Shown here: positions 27,667 through 36,026 of the stretch, piece by piece
How positions within the stretch are numbered: position 1 is the stretch's first letter
Layout: every line of letters begins with the position of its first letter
Origin: an uncultured Lysobacteraceae bacterium
Lineage (GTDB): Bacteria; Pseudomonadota; Gammaproteobacteria; Xanthomonadales; Xanthomonadaceae
Length of the DNA stretch: 64,000 nucleotides
Direction of reading: 5' to 3'
Assembly: GCA_937897645.1 (NCBI GenBank)
Contig: CALCNV010000159.1
Location: forward strand, 1-64,000
The notes under the pieces: model-generated
Told to the model about the DNA's origin: nothing
The model's input: the letters and a program-made list of their open reading frames with translations, nothing else
Database searches by the model: none
Made by a program: the position numbers and the translations under genes

Positions 27667-28485
27667 TCAAAGCATGCCCGGCGGCTGGCCCTTGGTTTTG
27701 GCGGCCAGGGCATCCAGTGCCGCGCGCATCTGCTGCGGCGGCAGATAGCCACCCAGCTGGGTGCCGTTGGCGGCATAGACCGCCGGCGTGCCGGTCACGC
27801 CCAGTCGCTGGCCCAGTTCGTACTGGGCCGCCACCGGGTTGCTGCAGTCCTTGTTGGCGACCGCTCCGCCGGCTTTGGCTGCGGTCAGCGCCTGGTTGCG
27901 GTCGGCGGCACACCACACCGACACCATGCTCAGGTAGTCCTTGCTGCCCAGGCCCATGCGCGGGAAGGCCAGGTATTCCACGGCGATGCCCAGCTTGTTG
28001 AGCTCGGCGATCTCGCTGTGCAGCTTGCGGCAGTAGCCGCATTCGATGTCGGTGAAGACGCTGATCGTGTAAACCGGGTTGGCCGGGGCAAACACGATGC
28101 GCTCGCTGGTGGGCGCGGTCTGCAACAGGCCGGTGCGGTAGGCGGACAGTGCGCTGCTGGACCCGGTCAGCTCCGCCTTCGTCTGAAGGTCGACCACGGT
28201 GCCCTGCACCAGGTACTTGCCGTCGTCGCTCACGTACACCACCTGCCCGCCCACGATCACCTCGCGGAAGCCCGGCAGCGCCGCGGCGCCGATGTAGTCG
28301 ACCCTGATGTTGGGATTCAGCGACTGCAGGCCGGCGCGTGCGCGTGCGTCCGCCGTGCCTTCCTTCGCGGCGGGGGCCGCCTGGGCCACCGACGGCGTGG
28401 CGGCCGCGCCGGGTTGTGGGGCCTGGGCGCAGGCGGTCAGGCTGGCGCTGCCAAGCAGGGCGGCGATGCAGAGCAAATGCTTCAT
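27667..28485 (-). CDS. dsbC: Thiol:disulfide interchange protein DsbC, possible lipoprotein
   Basis: 272-residue disulfide isomerase/thioredoxin-fold protein. The catalytic motif is CGYC within FTDIECGYCRKLHSEI, and the cis-proline loop is VTGTPAVYAANG. An N-terminal dimerisation region (about 50-120, IRVDYIGAAALPGFREVIVGGQVVYVSDDGKYLVQG) matches DsbC/DsbG. The signal MKHLLCIAALLGSASLTAC ends in a lipobox-like LTAC, so membrane anchoring is possible. The ATG at 28485 gives the signal peptide. It is next to xerD, an association also seen in Escherichia coli. Confidence 0.93.
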   Translation of the reverse strand: MKHLLCIAALLGSASLTACAQAPQPGAAATPSVAQAAPAAKEGTADARARAGLQSLNPNIRVDYIGAAALPGFREVIVGGQVVYVSDDGKYLVQGTVVDLQTKAELTGSSSALSAYRTGLLQTAPTSERIVFAPANPVYTISVFTDIECGYCRKLHSEIAELNKLGIAVEYLAFPRMGLGSKDYLSMVSVWCAADRNQALTAAKAGGAVANKDCSNPVAAQYELGQRLGVTGTPAVYAANGTQLGGYLPPQQMRAALDALAAKTKGQPPGML

Positions 28486-28618
28486 TCGGAACAATCCTGT
28501 GAGGGCGGCGCGAAAACGTGCGGCGCGGGGTTGGACAGCGTCATTGCGTCCGGGTTCAACGGATTTTCGCATATCCGCCCTGGCGGCCTTTTTCACGCGA
28601 TGGTCGCCGGAAGGCGCC

Positions 28619-29572
28619 TCACCCACGCGGATGGTGCTTGGCGTGTAGTTTCTGCAGGTGTTCACGCGCCACCAGGGTGTAGATCTGGGTGGTGGACAGC
28701 GAACTGTGGCCCAGCAGCATCTGCAGCGCACGCAGGTCGGCGCCGCGATTGAGCAGATGGGTGGCGAAGCTGTGGCGCAGCCCGTGCGGGCTGATGCTGG
28801 CGGGGTTGATGCCGGCCACGGCGGCATAGCGTTTCACCAGGCCCCAGAATTGCTGGCGCGTGAGGGCGATGCGTTTGCCGTCCAGGAACAGCGCGTCCGG
28901 GCTGGATTTTCCGGCCAGCTGCGGGCGGGCTTCGGCCAGGTAGCGTTCCAGCCAGTGCTGCGATTCCTCGCCCAGCGGCACCAGCCGCTCCTTGCTGCCC
29001 TTGCCGGTCACGCGCACCACGCCCTGGCGCAGGTTGACCGCATTGGCCGGCAAGCCGACCAGCTCGCTGACGCGCAGGCCGGCGGCGTACATCAGCTCGA
29101 GCATGGCGCGGTCGCGCAGTCCCAGCGGGGTGCCCAGGTCCGGCGCGTCCAGCAAGGCGTCGATCTGGCTTTCGGCTAAGGCCTTGGGCAGCGAACGCGG
29201 CAGCTTGGGTGGATCCAGCAGCGCGGTGGGGTCATCGCCGCGTACGCCACGCCGCAGCGCATGCGCGTAGAAGGCGCGCAGCGAGGACAACAGGCGTGCG
29301 TTGCTGCGTGGCGAATAACCCTGCTGCGTGCGCATGGCGAAATAGTCGAAGAGACCCGCGCGATCCGCCTTGGCAAGGCCACCGTGCGCGCCGTTGCGCC
29401 AGCGCGCGAAGCCTTCCAGGTCACGCCGGTAGCTGGCCAGCGTGGGCTTGGCCAAGCCGTTTTCGGCCCAGATCGCATCCAGGAAGGTGGCGATGTCGGT
29501 GGCGTCGGCATCGGGCACAGGCGGCAGGGCATTGGCTCGTGTGCGGCGCTCGGCCGGGCTTACGGGATTCAT
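28619..29572 (-). CDS. xerD: Site-specific tyrosine recombinase XerD
   Basis: 317-residue recombinase that resolves chromosome dimers at dif with XerC. The N-terminal core-binding SAM-like domain spans about 25-110 (FLDAIWAENGLAKPTLASYRRDL). The C-terminal catalytic domain shows the tetrad and flanks: R in LRVSELVGL, K in GKGSKERLVPLG, HGLRHSFATHLL, H in LLGHSSLSTTQIY and the tyrosine nucleophile in that segment. Adjacency to dsbC supports XerD rather than XerC. The dsbC-xerD gap of 133 bp has no obvious terminator. Confidence 0.94.
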   Translation of the reverse strand: MNPVSPAERRTRANALPPVPDADATDIATFLDAIWAENGLAKPTLASYRRDLEGFARWRNGAHGGLAKADRAGLFDYFAMRTQQGYSPRSNARLLSSLRAFYAHALRRGVRGDDPTALLDPPKLPRSLPKALAESQIDALLDAPDLGTPLGLRDRAMLELMYAAGLRVSELVGLPANAVNLRQGVVRVTGKGSKERLVPLGEESQHWLERYLAEARPQLAGKSSPDALFLDGKRIALTRQQFWGLVKRYAAVAGINPASISPHGLRHSFATHLLNRGADLRALQMLLGHSSLSTTQIYTLVAREHLQKLHAKHHPRG

Positions 29573-29668
29573 GGGGGAAGCTTAGCCGCTGTTCGTGGAC
29601 GGGCGCTGGGGAAATTCGTAGAAGTTATCTAAAAATTGGCTATGCAAATTCCCTGAAACGTTTCAAAT

Positions 29669-29781
29669 CGTCATTCCCGCGAAGAGCTTGCCCTCGAGTG
29701 CTTGAGTCGGGGGCGGGAACCCATGGACTTTGATTTTCAATGGTTTAACGTCCCTGGGTCCCCGCCTTCGCGGGGATGACG
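29669..29781. repeat. Inverted intergenic repeat, GTCATTCCCGCGAA type
   Basis: Outer arms cgtcattcccgcgaag and cttcgcggggatgacg are inverted and enclose gcgggaacccatggac and tgggtccccgc. This is the widespread Xanthomonadaceae-type relative of family B. It lies in the roughly 300-bp divergent gap between xerD and the RDD gene; nothing else was recognised there apart from presumed promoters. Confidence 0.8.
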
Positions 29782-29868
29782 ACACAGAAATCTGGTGCTG
29801 TCCTATTTTGAAATAGTTTCCAGTAAGCCCACTTCTTGCAATCGGGACACAGCCGTTATCCTGTTGCA

Positions 29869-30336
29869 ATGGAAAAACATCCCACCCCCGACCAGAAACC
29901 TCGCGCCCATGTCCGCTGGCGCTTGCTCTCCCTGGTGTATGACTTCTTCCCGGCATTCGCGCTTTGGATGGTGCTAGGCGCGATTTTCGCGGTGGCTTAT
30001 ACGCTCGCCGGCCATGACAAGCGCGAGAACATCGCGCCGTTCAGCGCATTGCAGCTCCTGTTGTGGCTCTGCTGCTGGGTGGTCACCGGTTTCTACGCCG
30101 TAGTGAGCTGGGGTCGCGGCGGCCAGACCCTGGGCATGCGCCCGTGGCGATTGAAGGTGGTGTCCACGGATGCACTTCCGCCCTCATCGCGCGCGCTTTG
30201 GATTCGCTACGCGATGGGCACGCTGTCCTTGCTGCTGGGCGGACTCGGCTTCTGGTGGGCGTGGGTGGATCGGGACAAGCTGACGTGGCATGACCGGGCG
30301 AGTGGTACGCGGATGGTCAGGCTGCCGAAAGCGTAG
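29869..30336 (+). CDS. RDD-family inner-membrane protein
   Basis: 155 residues. The RDD fold is visible: a first helix starting LLSLVYDFFPAFALWMVLGAIF, a second helix WLCCWVVTGFYAVVSWGRGGQTLGMRPWRLKVV with the conserved G-Q-T-x-G-M-x-x-x-x-L/V-K pattern, and a third, ending LTWHDRASGTRMV. The domain name comes from the paired Arg-Asp residues. Members are membrane proteins, some linked to ion exchange; the role here is unknown. The ATG at 29869 begins MEKHPTPDQKPRAHVRW. A decayed copy of its 3' end lies at about 31000-31125. Confidence 0.88.
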   Translation: MEKHPTPDQKPRAHVRWRLLSLVYDFFPAFALWMVLGAIFAVAYTLAGHDKRENIAPFSALQLLLWLCCWVVTGFYAVVSWGRGGQTLGMRPWRLKVVSTDALPPSSRALWIRYAMGTLSLLLGGLGFWWAWVDRDKLTWHDRASGTRMVRLPKA

Positions 30337-30343
30337 CGTGCGC
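30333..30343. repeat. Short GTAG-type REP arm, left side of accessory island
   Basis: The sequence gtagcgtgcgc, immediately after the RDD stop, occurs in inverse orientation twice on the other side of the island at 31705-31715 and 31724-31734. It begins with the GTAG tetranucleotide of REP elements. Confidence 0.5.
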
Positions 30344-30411
30344 AATGGGCACGATGGCGCATGCAAGCCCTGAAACCAACCGAATCCGGATCGTTGCGCT
30401 TGGAGTAGCGA

Positions 30412-30639
30412 TTATTCCTTGCTGCTAGGCCATGCAATCTGCACCTTGCGATGTTTCATGACACAGTCGCGCAGATAAAGATTGATCAGGCTCTGATAGG
30501 GAACGCCCGCTTCATTGGCCATGCCCTTGAAGTAGTCCACCACATCCTCCGAGAGGCGCATGGAAACCGGCTTCTTCAGCTTGGCTGCATACGGGTTTTT
30601 GCGGGCCTTCATTCTGGATAGATCGTATTCTGCTTTCAT
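30412..30639 (-). CDS. brnA: BrnA-family antitoxin
   Basis: 75 residues starting MKAEYDLSRMKARKNPYAAKLKK, the signature N-terminus of a widespread CopG/ribbon-helix-helix BrnA-type antitoxin. It continues with VSMRLSEDVVDYFKGMANEAGVPYQSLINLYLRD, the DNA-binding helix-turn region. It neutralises the BrnT RNase and should repress the operon. The ATG at 30639 is chosen over a GTG at 30648 that overlaps the brnT stop; with either start the two genes are coupled. Confidence 0.9.
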   Translation of the reverse strand: MKAEYDLSRMKARKNPYAAKLKKPVSMRLSEDVVDYFKGMANEAGVPYQSLINLYLRDCVMKHRKVQIAWPSSKE

Positions 30640-30644
30640 GGCGG

Positions 30645-30926
30645 TCACTGCTCGTAGAAGGAGCTTTCATTCTTGGTGGCTTTACGCGCTGAAATGATGC
30701 GGACAACACCGTCATCATCGCGCTCGCAATGGCAAACGAGAAGCAAATGAGCGCCGCTGCTCATGCCGAGCATGAGAAAGCGCTCCTCGTTGCCGGACGA
30801 GTGAGATTCGTCGAAGAACTGGATGGCGAACTCGTCATAGAAGACCGATTGAGCCTCCTCAAAGGAAACACCGTGCTTCCTCAGGTTCGAGGCGGCCTTG
30901 GCTGGATCCCAGTCAAAAACGATCAT
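30645..30926 (-). CDS. brnT: BrnT-family toxin (ribonuclease)
   Basis: 93 residues starting MIVFDWDPAKAASNLRKHGVSFEEAQSVF, the BrnT signature (F-x-W-D-x-x-K-x-x-x-N-x-x-K-H-G-V-x-F). Later segments follow: EERFLMLGMSSGAHLLLVCHCERDD and VVRIISARKATKNESSFYEQ, with R-x-I-S-A-R. BrnT proteins are small RelE-fold RNases that arrest translation. The ATG at 30926 is supported by the family N-terminus; a longer frame upstream runs through a decayed RDD fragment. brnA follows with overlapping stop/start bases. Confidence 0.92.
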   Translation of the reverse strand: MIVFDWDPAKAASNLRKHGVSFEEAQSVFYDEFAIQFFDESHSSGNEERFLMLGMSSGAHLLLVCHCERDDDGVVRIISARKATKNESSFYEQ

Positions 30927-30961
30927 CCATACATTGTATGGATGGATTGCACCTTTGCAAG
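30924..30961 (-). promoter_or_regulatory. Putative brnTA promoter and operator
   Basis: A perfect 10-bp inverted repeat with one-base spacer (CATCCATACA-t-TGTATGGATG, 30924-30944) covers the brnT start codon. On the minus strand a TTGCAA -35-like box, a 16-base spacer and a TACAAT -10-like box (30933-30938) overlap it. This would start transcription almost at the ATG, giving a leaderless mRNA, with BrnA binding at the repeat to autorepress. The boxes are read from sequence; binding is inference from the family. Confidence 0.6.
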
Positions 30962-30999
30962 CCCGGCCGGGTTCTGGTTGGACGCCATGCGTAAAACTC

Positions 31000-31125
31000 C
31001 AGCGCGCTGGAAGGTGCTGCAAGCGCGGCTGGGTGGCCTCGAATTCTGGTGGGCGTAGGTGGATCGGGAGAAGCTGACCTGGCATTACGGCCGAATACAA
31101 CGCGGATGGTCAGGTTTCCAAGCCC
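31000..31125 (+). pseudogene. Decayed 3' fragment of an RDD-family gene
   Basis: Translation gives RLGGLEFWWA-stop-VDREKLTWH, against LLGGLGFWWAWVDRDKLTWH in the intact RDD gene at 29869-30336. Downstream nucleotides cgcggatggtcagg are shared after a short indel. A TGG-to-TAG change and a frameshift make it non-functional. No 5' part of the gene was found, so it is a truncated duplicate left next to brnTA. Confidence 0.8.
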
Positions 31126-31157
31126 GCAAGAGCTGAAAGCTCTGCTTGGACGAACAG

Positions 31158-31643
31158 TCAGTCGCGCAGACAGAACCAACCAAGAATAAAACCACCAATG
31201 GCACCACTTGCTGCTTGAAGACTCAATAGCGAGAAATTACTCGATAACCCAGACGCGGCAAAGAAAGCAGACGCTGATACCGCTCCAATCACAGCAGCGG
31301 CGAATGCCCCAAGCCGTTGGCTCAGAAATGGCCTGAGAGCTCCCACAAACATACCGCAGACAACCGCAGGAACAAATCCACCGAGATAGGAAAAAATTGC
31401 TAATGGAACGATCGCGCCGATCGCATCCCACTGACCCCGAACTAACAAAGTAGGGATTGACGCTAAGACAAGACCAATCGGCGGAGCAACCAAAGCAAAC
31501 GGCACTGCGGTCGCTAACGCATCACGACACCCATCCCACGCCGAAATCTTCCAGTGATCATCTAATCGTGCGAATGCAATAGTTCGCGCAACAATAGCCA
31601 GAACCGGAACAATTACCAGGCAGAACGCGTACGGGGAATTCAT
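31158..31643 (-). CDS. Hypothetical polytopic membrane protein
   Basis: 161 residues with about four or five hydrophobic segments: an N-terminal FCLVIVPVLAIVARTIAF, LATAVPFALVAPPIGLVLASIP, GAIVPLAIFSYLGGFVPAVVCGMFVG, GAFAAAVIGAVSASAFFAASG and a glycine-rich last helix. No family was recognised. Base composition is visibly less GC-rich than the flanking genes (many A/T third positions), consistent with acquisition. It is the right-hand gene of the small island that also holds brnTA. Confidence 0.7.
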   Translation of the reverse strand: MNSPYAFCLVIVPVLAIVARTIAFARLDDHWKISAWDGCRDALATAVPFALVAPPIGLVLASIPTLLVRGQWDAIGAIVPLAIFSYLGGFVPAVVCGMFVGALRPFLSQRLGAFAAAVIGAVSASAFFAASGLSSNFSLLSLQAASGAIGGFILGWFCLRD

Positions 31644-31696
31644 CAGCGCCTAACTTCCTGTTTAGCCAATACACAAAACTGAGAATCACCGGCCAG

Positions 31697-31734
31697 TGCG
31701 CATGGCGCACGCTACACCCAACGGCGCACGCTAC
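31697..31734. repeat. Short GTAG-type REP arms, right side of accessory island
   Basis: The minus strand contains gtagcgtgcgc twice (31705-31715 and 31724-31734). The first is followed by catgcgcac so that GTGCGC-cat-GCGCAC forms a hairpin. Together with the inverse copy at 30333-30343 they bracket the brnTA/hypothetical-protein island. Confidence 0.55.
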
Positions 31735-31735
31735 C

Positions 31736-32839
31736 TCAACTACTCCGCCGCTTGAACAACCAAACCGACACGCCCAGCATCACCACGGGTGGCAGCAAAT
31801 ACGCGATCCAGTAGTCGAACTTGAACGCGCCCGCCAGGCGGCTGAACATGAGTTGCAGCATCCAGAAGCCCAGTGCGAACAGGATGCCCAGGAACAACTG
31901 CTTGCCCAGGCCGCCACTGCGCAGGCTGCCGAACGCGAACGGGATCGCCGCCAGGCACAACGCCAGCACGTTCAGCGGATAGAACCAGCGGCCCCAGAAA
32001 ATATCCTCGTACTCGCGCGCGTCCAGCGCATTGCGCTGGCGGTAGTCGATGCTGCGCGACAGATCCTTCACTGCCATGTAGCGCGGCTTGGCGATGCCGG
32101 CCGCCAGCGCGGCCGGGTCGAGTTCCGATTCCCAGCGCATGCCCAGCACCTGCTCCTGCGTGACCGAGCGCTCCTTGAAGGTGGTGCGCAACACGTTCTT
32201 CAGCACCCAGGTGCCGTCGATGTGTTCAGCCGTGGTGGCATGTGCGATGGAAGCAAGCCGGCCTTCGTCATCCAGCTCGTACAGGCGCACGTCGCGCAAT
32301 TGCAACCACTGGCGGCCATCCTGCACGCGCTCGTCGCCACTCTGCGCGTTGAGGAACACGTTGCCCTCGCGCGCCCACATGCCCGAATACTTGGCCACGG
32401 ACAGGTTGTTGTTGGTGATGGCCGACGTCTTCAGGTTGTCGGCCTGGGTCTGGCCCCAGGTGCCCAGGGTTTCCATGTTGAGCACCATCAGCGCCGTCAG
32501 CAGTGACAGGGTGATGGCCACGGACAGGCTCAGGCGCCGGCGCGATAGGCCCACGGCGCGCAGGGCGATCAGTTCCGAACTGCTGGCCAGCTGGCCCAGG
32601 CCCATCAGCACGCCGATCACCGCCGAGGTGGGGAACATAGTGTAGAGGCGGCGCGGGATCGTATAGGCGATGTAGGCCACGACATGGCCGAAGCTGTAGC
32701 TGCCCTTGCCGATGTCGCCGACCTCGCCGGCCATGGCGTTGACCACGTCCAGCCCCACCAGCACCGCCCACACCAGCAGCACGGTCACCAGTACGGCGCG
32801 ACCGACATACAGGTCATGCAGGTTCGGTCGCAGCCTCAT
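31736..32839 (-). CDS. lptG: LPS export ABC transporter permease LptG
   Basis: 367 residues. It has the LptF/LptG permease layout: two N-terminal membrane helices (LVTVLLVWAVLVGLDVV, YIAYTIPRRLYTMFPTSAVIGVLMGLG), a third helix, a large periplasmic beta-jellyroll (about 130-260) and three C-terminal helices ending VVMLGVSVWLFKRRSS. With LptF and the ATPase LptB it extracts lipopolysaccharide from the inner membrane. The ATG at 32839 overlaps the lptF stop by 4 bases (ATGA), arguing for the shorter start. Confidence 0.94.
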   Translation of the reverse strand: MRLRPNLHDLYVGRAVLVTVLLVWAVLVGLDVVNAMAGEVGDIGKGSYSFGHVVAYIAYTIPRRLYTMFPTSAVIGVLMGLGQLASSSELIALRAVGLSRRRLSLSVAITLSLLTALMVLNMETLGTWGQTQADNLKTSAITNNNLSVAKYSGMWAREGNVFLNAQSGDERVQDGRQWLQLRDVRLYELDDEGRLASIAHATTAEHIDGTWVLKNVLRTTFKERSVTQEQVLGMRWESELDPAALAAGIAKPRYMAVKDLSRSIDYRQRNALDAREYEDIFWGRWFYPLNVLALCLAAIPFAFGSLRSGGLGKQLFLGILFALGFWMLQLMFSRLAGAFKFDYWIAYLLPPVVMLGVSVWLFKRRSS

Positions 32840-33915
32840 CGCCTCACCTTCGCGCGTGTCATCTGCCCATCCCGCAGGTAGAACCAGATGCCGACCGCCA
32901 GCAGCGGCAAGCTCAGCCACCACAGGCCCAGCAACGGCGGGATACTGCCCTTGGCCAGCGCGTCAGTACCGATGAACATCAGGTTGGTGCCCACCAGGTA
33001 CGCCAGGAAGCCCAGCATGATGCGGCCGTAGCGCGCCTGGCGCGGCGAACTGCGCGCCAGCGGCAGGGTCATCATGGCGAAGGCTAGCGCCAGCAAGGGC
33101 GGGGTGATGCGCGCATGCAGCTCGGCGACGGCCTTGGGCCGGGTATCGCCAAACAATTGCAGCGTGGACAGCAGCTGCGGGTCGGTTTCGTCACGCACCT
33201 TGGCCCGGTCCGGCAGGGCGAATTCATTGTCGCGGTAGCGCATCAGGTTGTAGTCCATGCCCTGGTCCAGCGGACCTTCCACCCGGAAACCGTCGCTGAG
33301 GCGCATGTAACGGTCCTGCGCGCCTTCGAAGAACATCTCGCCGGTGCGCGCGGTGACTACGTCCAGCCGCTCGCCTTCCTGCCGCTGCACGAAGACGCGC
33401 TGCAGTTGGGTGCCATCCGCGGAAATGCCGCCGATGTAGATCACGCTGCCATTCGGCAGCATGGTGAACTTGCCGGCATCCAGGCCCGCGACAATCAGGC
33501 TGCGGTTGGCGTGCTCGATCATGCGTTCGCTGGTGCGGTCGGCCCACGGGCCCAGCCACAGCGACAGCGTGCCCACCACCAGCACCACCGGCACCACCAG
33601 CATCAACAAGGGCTTGAGCATGCGCCGGGGGCCGATGCCGATGGAGGTCAGCACCGGCATTTCCGAATCCCGGTACAGGCGCGCGAAGGCCAGCAGCAGC
33701 CCCAACATCAGCGCCAGCGGCAGGATCAGCGCCAGGTAATTGAGCAATTGCAGGCCCAACTGTGAGAGCAGCAGGGCCGCGGGCAGCTTGCCGTCGGCGA
33801 TATTGCCCAGCAGGTCGGCCATCACCCCGCCCAGGCTCACCACCAGCAGCACGATCAGCGTGGCCAGGAAGCTCTGGGTGAATTCGCGGAAGAGGTACCG
33901 GTCCAGCTTCGCCAT
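32836..33915 (-). CDS. lptF: LPS export ABC transporter permease LptF
   Basis: 359 residues starting MAKLDRYLFREFTQSFLATLIVLLVVSLGGV, the conserved LptF N-terminus. It has six predicted membrane helices around a periplasmic jellyroll (about 125-255, KFTMLPNGSVIYIGGISADGTQLQRVFVQ). It pairs with LptG to form the permease. It is divergent from pepA, as in the enterobacterial pepA-lptFG locus. Confidence 0.95.
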   Translation of the reverse strand: MAKLDRYLFREFTQSFLATLIVLLVVSLGGVMADLLGNIADGKLPAALLLSQLGLQLLNYLALILPLALMLGLLLAFARLYRDSEMPVLTSIGIGPRRMLKPLLMLVVPVVLVVGTLSLWLGPWADRTSERMIEHANRSLIVAGLDAGKFTMLPNGSVIYIGGISADGTQLQRVFVQRQEGERLDVVTARTGEMFFEGAQDRYMRLSDGFRVEGPLDQGMDYNLMRYRDNEFALPDRAKVRDETDPQLLSTLQLFGDTRPKAVAELHARITPPLLALAFAMMTLPLARSSPRQARYGRIMLGFLAYLVGTNLMFIGTDALAKGSIPPLLGLWWLSLPLLAVGIWFYLRDGQMTRAKVRR

Positions 33916-34049
33916 GGGCTTGGTTTACAATCTCGGGTTCGTTCGCTGGGGGTTTTGGCCCCGGTTTCGATGGCCCGGTGCGGGGTTGCCGCAGCCCGGA
34001 ACCAGCGATTGTACGGAACTCATCACCTATTTGATTTGGAATCTGCCCT

Positions 34050-35525
34050 ATGGCTCTGGAATTCACACTAAACCACGATGCACCGGCCACGGCCGATTTC
34101 GACTGCATCGTGGTAGGCGCATACGGCGACAAGACCCTCACGCCGGCGGCACAGGCCATCGATACGGCCAGCGGCGGCAAGCTGACGGCGCTGGTGCAGC
34201 GCGGCGACGTGGGCGGCAAGACCGGCAAGACCACCCTGCTGCACGACCTGCCCGGCGTCACCGCCCCGCGCGTGCTGGTGATCGGCCTGGGCGACGTGGC
34301 CAAGTTCGGCGTGCCGCAATACCTTAAGGCCGTGGGCGATGCCGCGCGCACGCTCAAGGTCGGCCCGACCGGCAATGCACTGTTCACCCTCTCCGAATTG
34401 ACCGTGAAAGACCGCGACGCCGCCTGGAACATCCGCCAGGCCGTGATTGCTTCGGACCATGCCAGCTACCGCTACACCGCCACCATCGGCAAAAAGAAGG
34501 CCGACGACACCGGCCTGGCCACGCTGGCCATCACCGGCACCGACGAACAGGCGCTGCTGCAGGGCGAATCCATCGCCGCCGGCATCGCCTTCGCCCGCGA
34601 ACTGGGCAACCTGCCGCCGAACATCTGCACCCCGCTCTACCTGGCCGACGAATCGCGCAAGTTCGCCGCCGCGCATGCAGGCGCGGACGCGGAAATCCTG
34701 GACGAAGTGCAGATGGAAGCACTGGGCATGGGTTCGCTGCTGGCGGTCGCGCGCGGTTCCGTCCATCGCCCGCAGCTGGTCGTGCTGAAGTGGTCCGGTG
34801 GCGGCGACGCCAAGCCCTACGTGCTGGTCGGCAAGGGCATCACCTTCGACACCGGCGGCGTCAACCTGAAGACGCAGGGCGGCATCGAGGAAATGAAGTA
34901 CGACATGTGCGGCGCGGCCAACGTGATCGGCACCTTCGTCGCCGCGGTGAAGATGAAGCTGCCGGTGAACCTGGTAGTCGTGGTGCCGGCGGTGGAAAAC
35001 GCCATCGACGGCAACGCCTACCGCCCGTCCGACGTCATCACCAGCATGTCCGGCAAGACCATCGAAGTCGGCAACACTGATGCCGAAGGCCGTTTGATTT
35101 TGTGCGACGCACTGACCTACGCGCAGCGTTTCGAACCGCAGGCACTGGTGGACGTAGCCACCCTGACCGGCGCTTGCATCGTCGCCCTCGGTCGCTACGC
35201 CAGCGGCCTGATGAGCAAGCACGATGACCTGTCCAACGAACTGCTGGCCGCCGGCGAACAGGTCTTCGACCGCGCCTGGCGACTGCCGCTGTGGGACGAA
35301 TACCAGACCATGCTCGATTCCACCTTCGCCGATGTCTACAACATCGGCGGCCGCTGGGCCGGTGCCATCACCGCCGGCTGCTTCCTGGCCCGCTTCACCG
35401 AAGGCCAGCGCTGGGCCCACCTGGACATCGCCGGCGTCGCCAACGACGAAGGCAAGCGCGGCATGGCCACGGGCCGCCCGGTGGGGTTGTTGACGCAGTG
35501 GTTGCTGGACAGGAGCGAGAAGTGA
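34050..35525 (+). CDS. pepA: Leucyl aminopeptidase (cytosol aminopeptidase, M17)
   Basis: 491 residues. The N-terminal macro-like domain (about 1-165) is followed by a catalytic domain with the two-metal site motifs LVGKGITFDTGGVNLK and the signature NTDAEGRLIL, plus the Arg region. Homologous PepA also acts as an accessory protein in Xer recombination and as a regulator in Escherichia coli. The ATG at 34050 gives MALEFTLNHDAPATADFD. It is the first gene of a pepA-holC-valS run. Confidence 0.96.
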   Translation: MALEFTLNHDAPATADFDCIVVGAYGDKTLTPAAQAIDTASGGKLTALVQRGDVGGKTGKTTLLHDLPGVTAPRVLVIGLGDVAKFGVPQYLKAVGDAARTLKVGPTGNALFTLSELTVKDRDAAWNIRQAVIASDHASYRYTATIGKKKADDTGLATLAITGTDEQALLQGESIAAGIAFARELGNLPPNICTPLYLADESRKFAAAHAGADAEILDEVQMEALGMGSLLAVARGSVHRPQLVVLKWSGGGDAKPYVLVGKGITFDTGGVNLKTQGGIEEMKYDMCGAANVIGTFVAAVKMKLPVNLVVVVPAVENAIDGNAYRPSDVITSMSGKTIEVGNTDAEGRLILCDALTYAQRFEPQALVDVATLTGACIVALGRYASGLMSKHDDLSNELLAAGEQVFDRAWRLPLWDEYQTMLDSTFADVYNIGGRWAGAITAGCFLARFTEGQRWAHLDIAGVANDEGKRGMATGRPVGLLTQWLLDRSEK

Positions 35526-35581
35526 GGAGTCAGTAAAAGCTCCCACTCACTTCTCACTCCTCCCCACTCACTCCTGCCCTT

Positions 35582-36004
35582 ATGCCCCGCGCCGACTTCT
35601 ACCTGATCGCCAAGCCCCGCTTCCTCGAAGAACCGATGAAGCTGGTGTGCGAACTCGCGCGCAAGTCGTACGACGCCAACCTGTGGACGCTGATCCTGGC
35701 GCGTGACACGGCGCAGGCAGAAGAACTGGATGAGCTGTTGTGGGCGTTCGATGACGATGCCTACGTGCCGCACCAGATCGCCGGCGACCAGGAAGACGAA
35801 CTGACGCCGGTGCTGATTGCAACGCCGGACGTGGATGCGCCCGCGCGCGCGCTGGTGATCAACCTGCGCGACGACACCTACCTGGGCGCCTGCGACCGCA
35901 TCCTGGAAGTAGTCCCCGCAGACGCCTCTGCCCGCGAACCCCTGCGCGAACGCTGGAAGCAGTACAAGGCGCTGGGGTTTGATGTGAACAAGTACGACAT
36001 GTGA
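35582..36004 (+). CDS. holC: DNA polymerase III chi subunit
   Basis: 140 residues beginning MPRADFYLIAKPRFLEEPMKLVCELARKSYDANLWTLILARD, the HolC pattern, with a conserved WAFDDDAYVPHQIAG segment near residue 50. HolC links the clamp loader to single-stranded DNA-binding protein. It lies 56 bp downstream of pepA, in a gap of pyrimidine-rich CTCACTC-type sequence, and upstream of valS, the classical order. Confidence 0.92.
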   Translation: MPRADFYLIAKPRFLEEPMKLVCELARKSYDANLWTLILARDTAQAEELDELLWAFDDDAYVPHQIAGDQEDELTPVLIATPDVDAPARALVINLRDDTYLGACDRILEVVPADASAREPLRERWKQYKALGFDVNKYDM

Positions 36005-36026
36005 TCCACCTACACACCCTGGCAAC

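Noticed and set aside
31158..31643. Possible prophage or insertion-sequence gene in the brnTA island
   Set aside because: The product is only a polytopic membrane protein; no integrase, transposase or phage gene lies nearby.
34068..35546. Long open frame on the minus strand opposite pepA
   Set aside because: High-GC genes routinely have long antisense open frames; the plus-strand frame encodes clear PepA motifs and the opposite product has no recognisable domain.
35526..35581. CTCACTC-rich sequence between pepA and holC, considered as a regulatory repeat
   Set aside because: It is irregular simple sequence of about 50 bases with no defined unit or known site.
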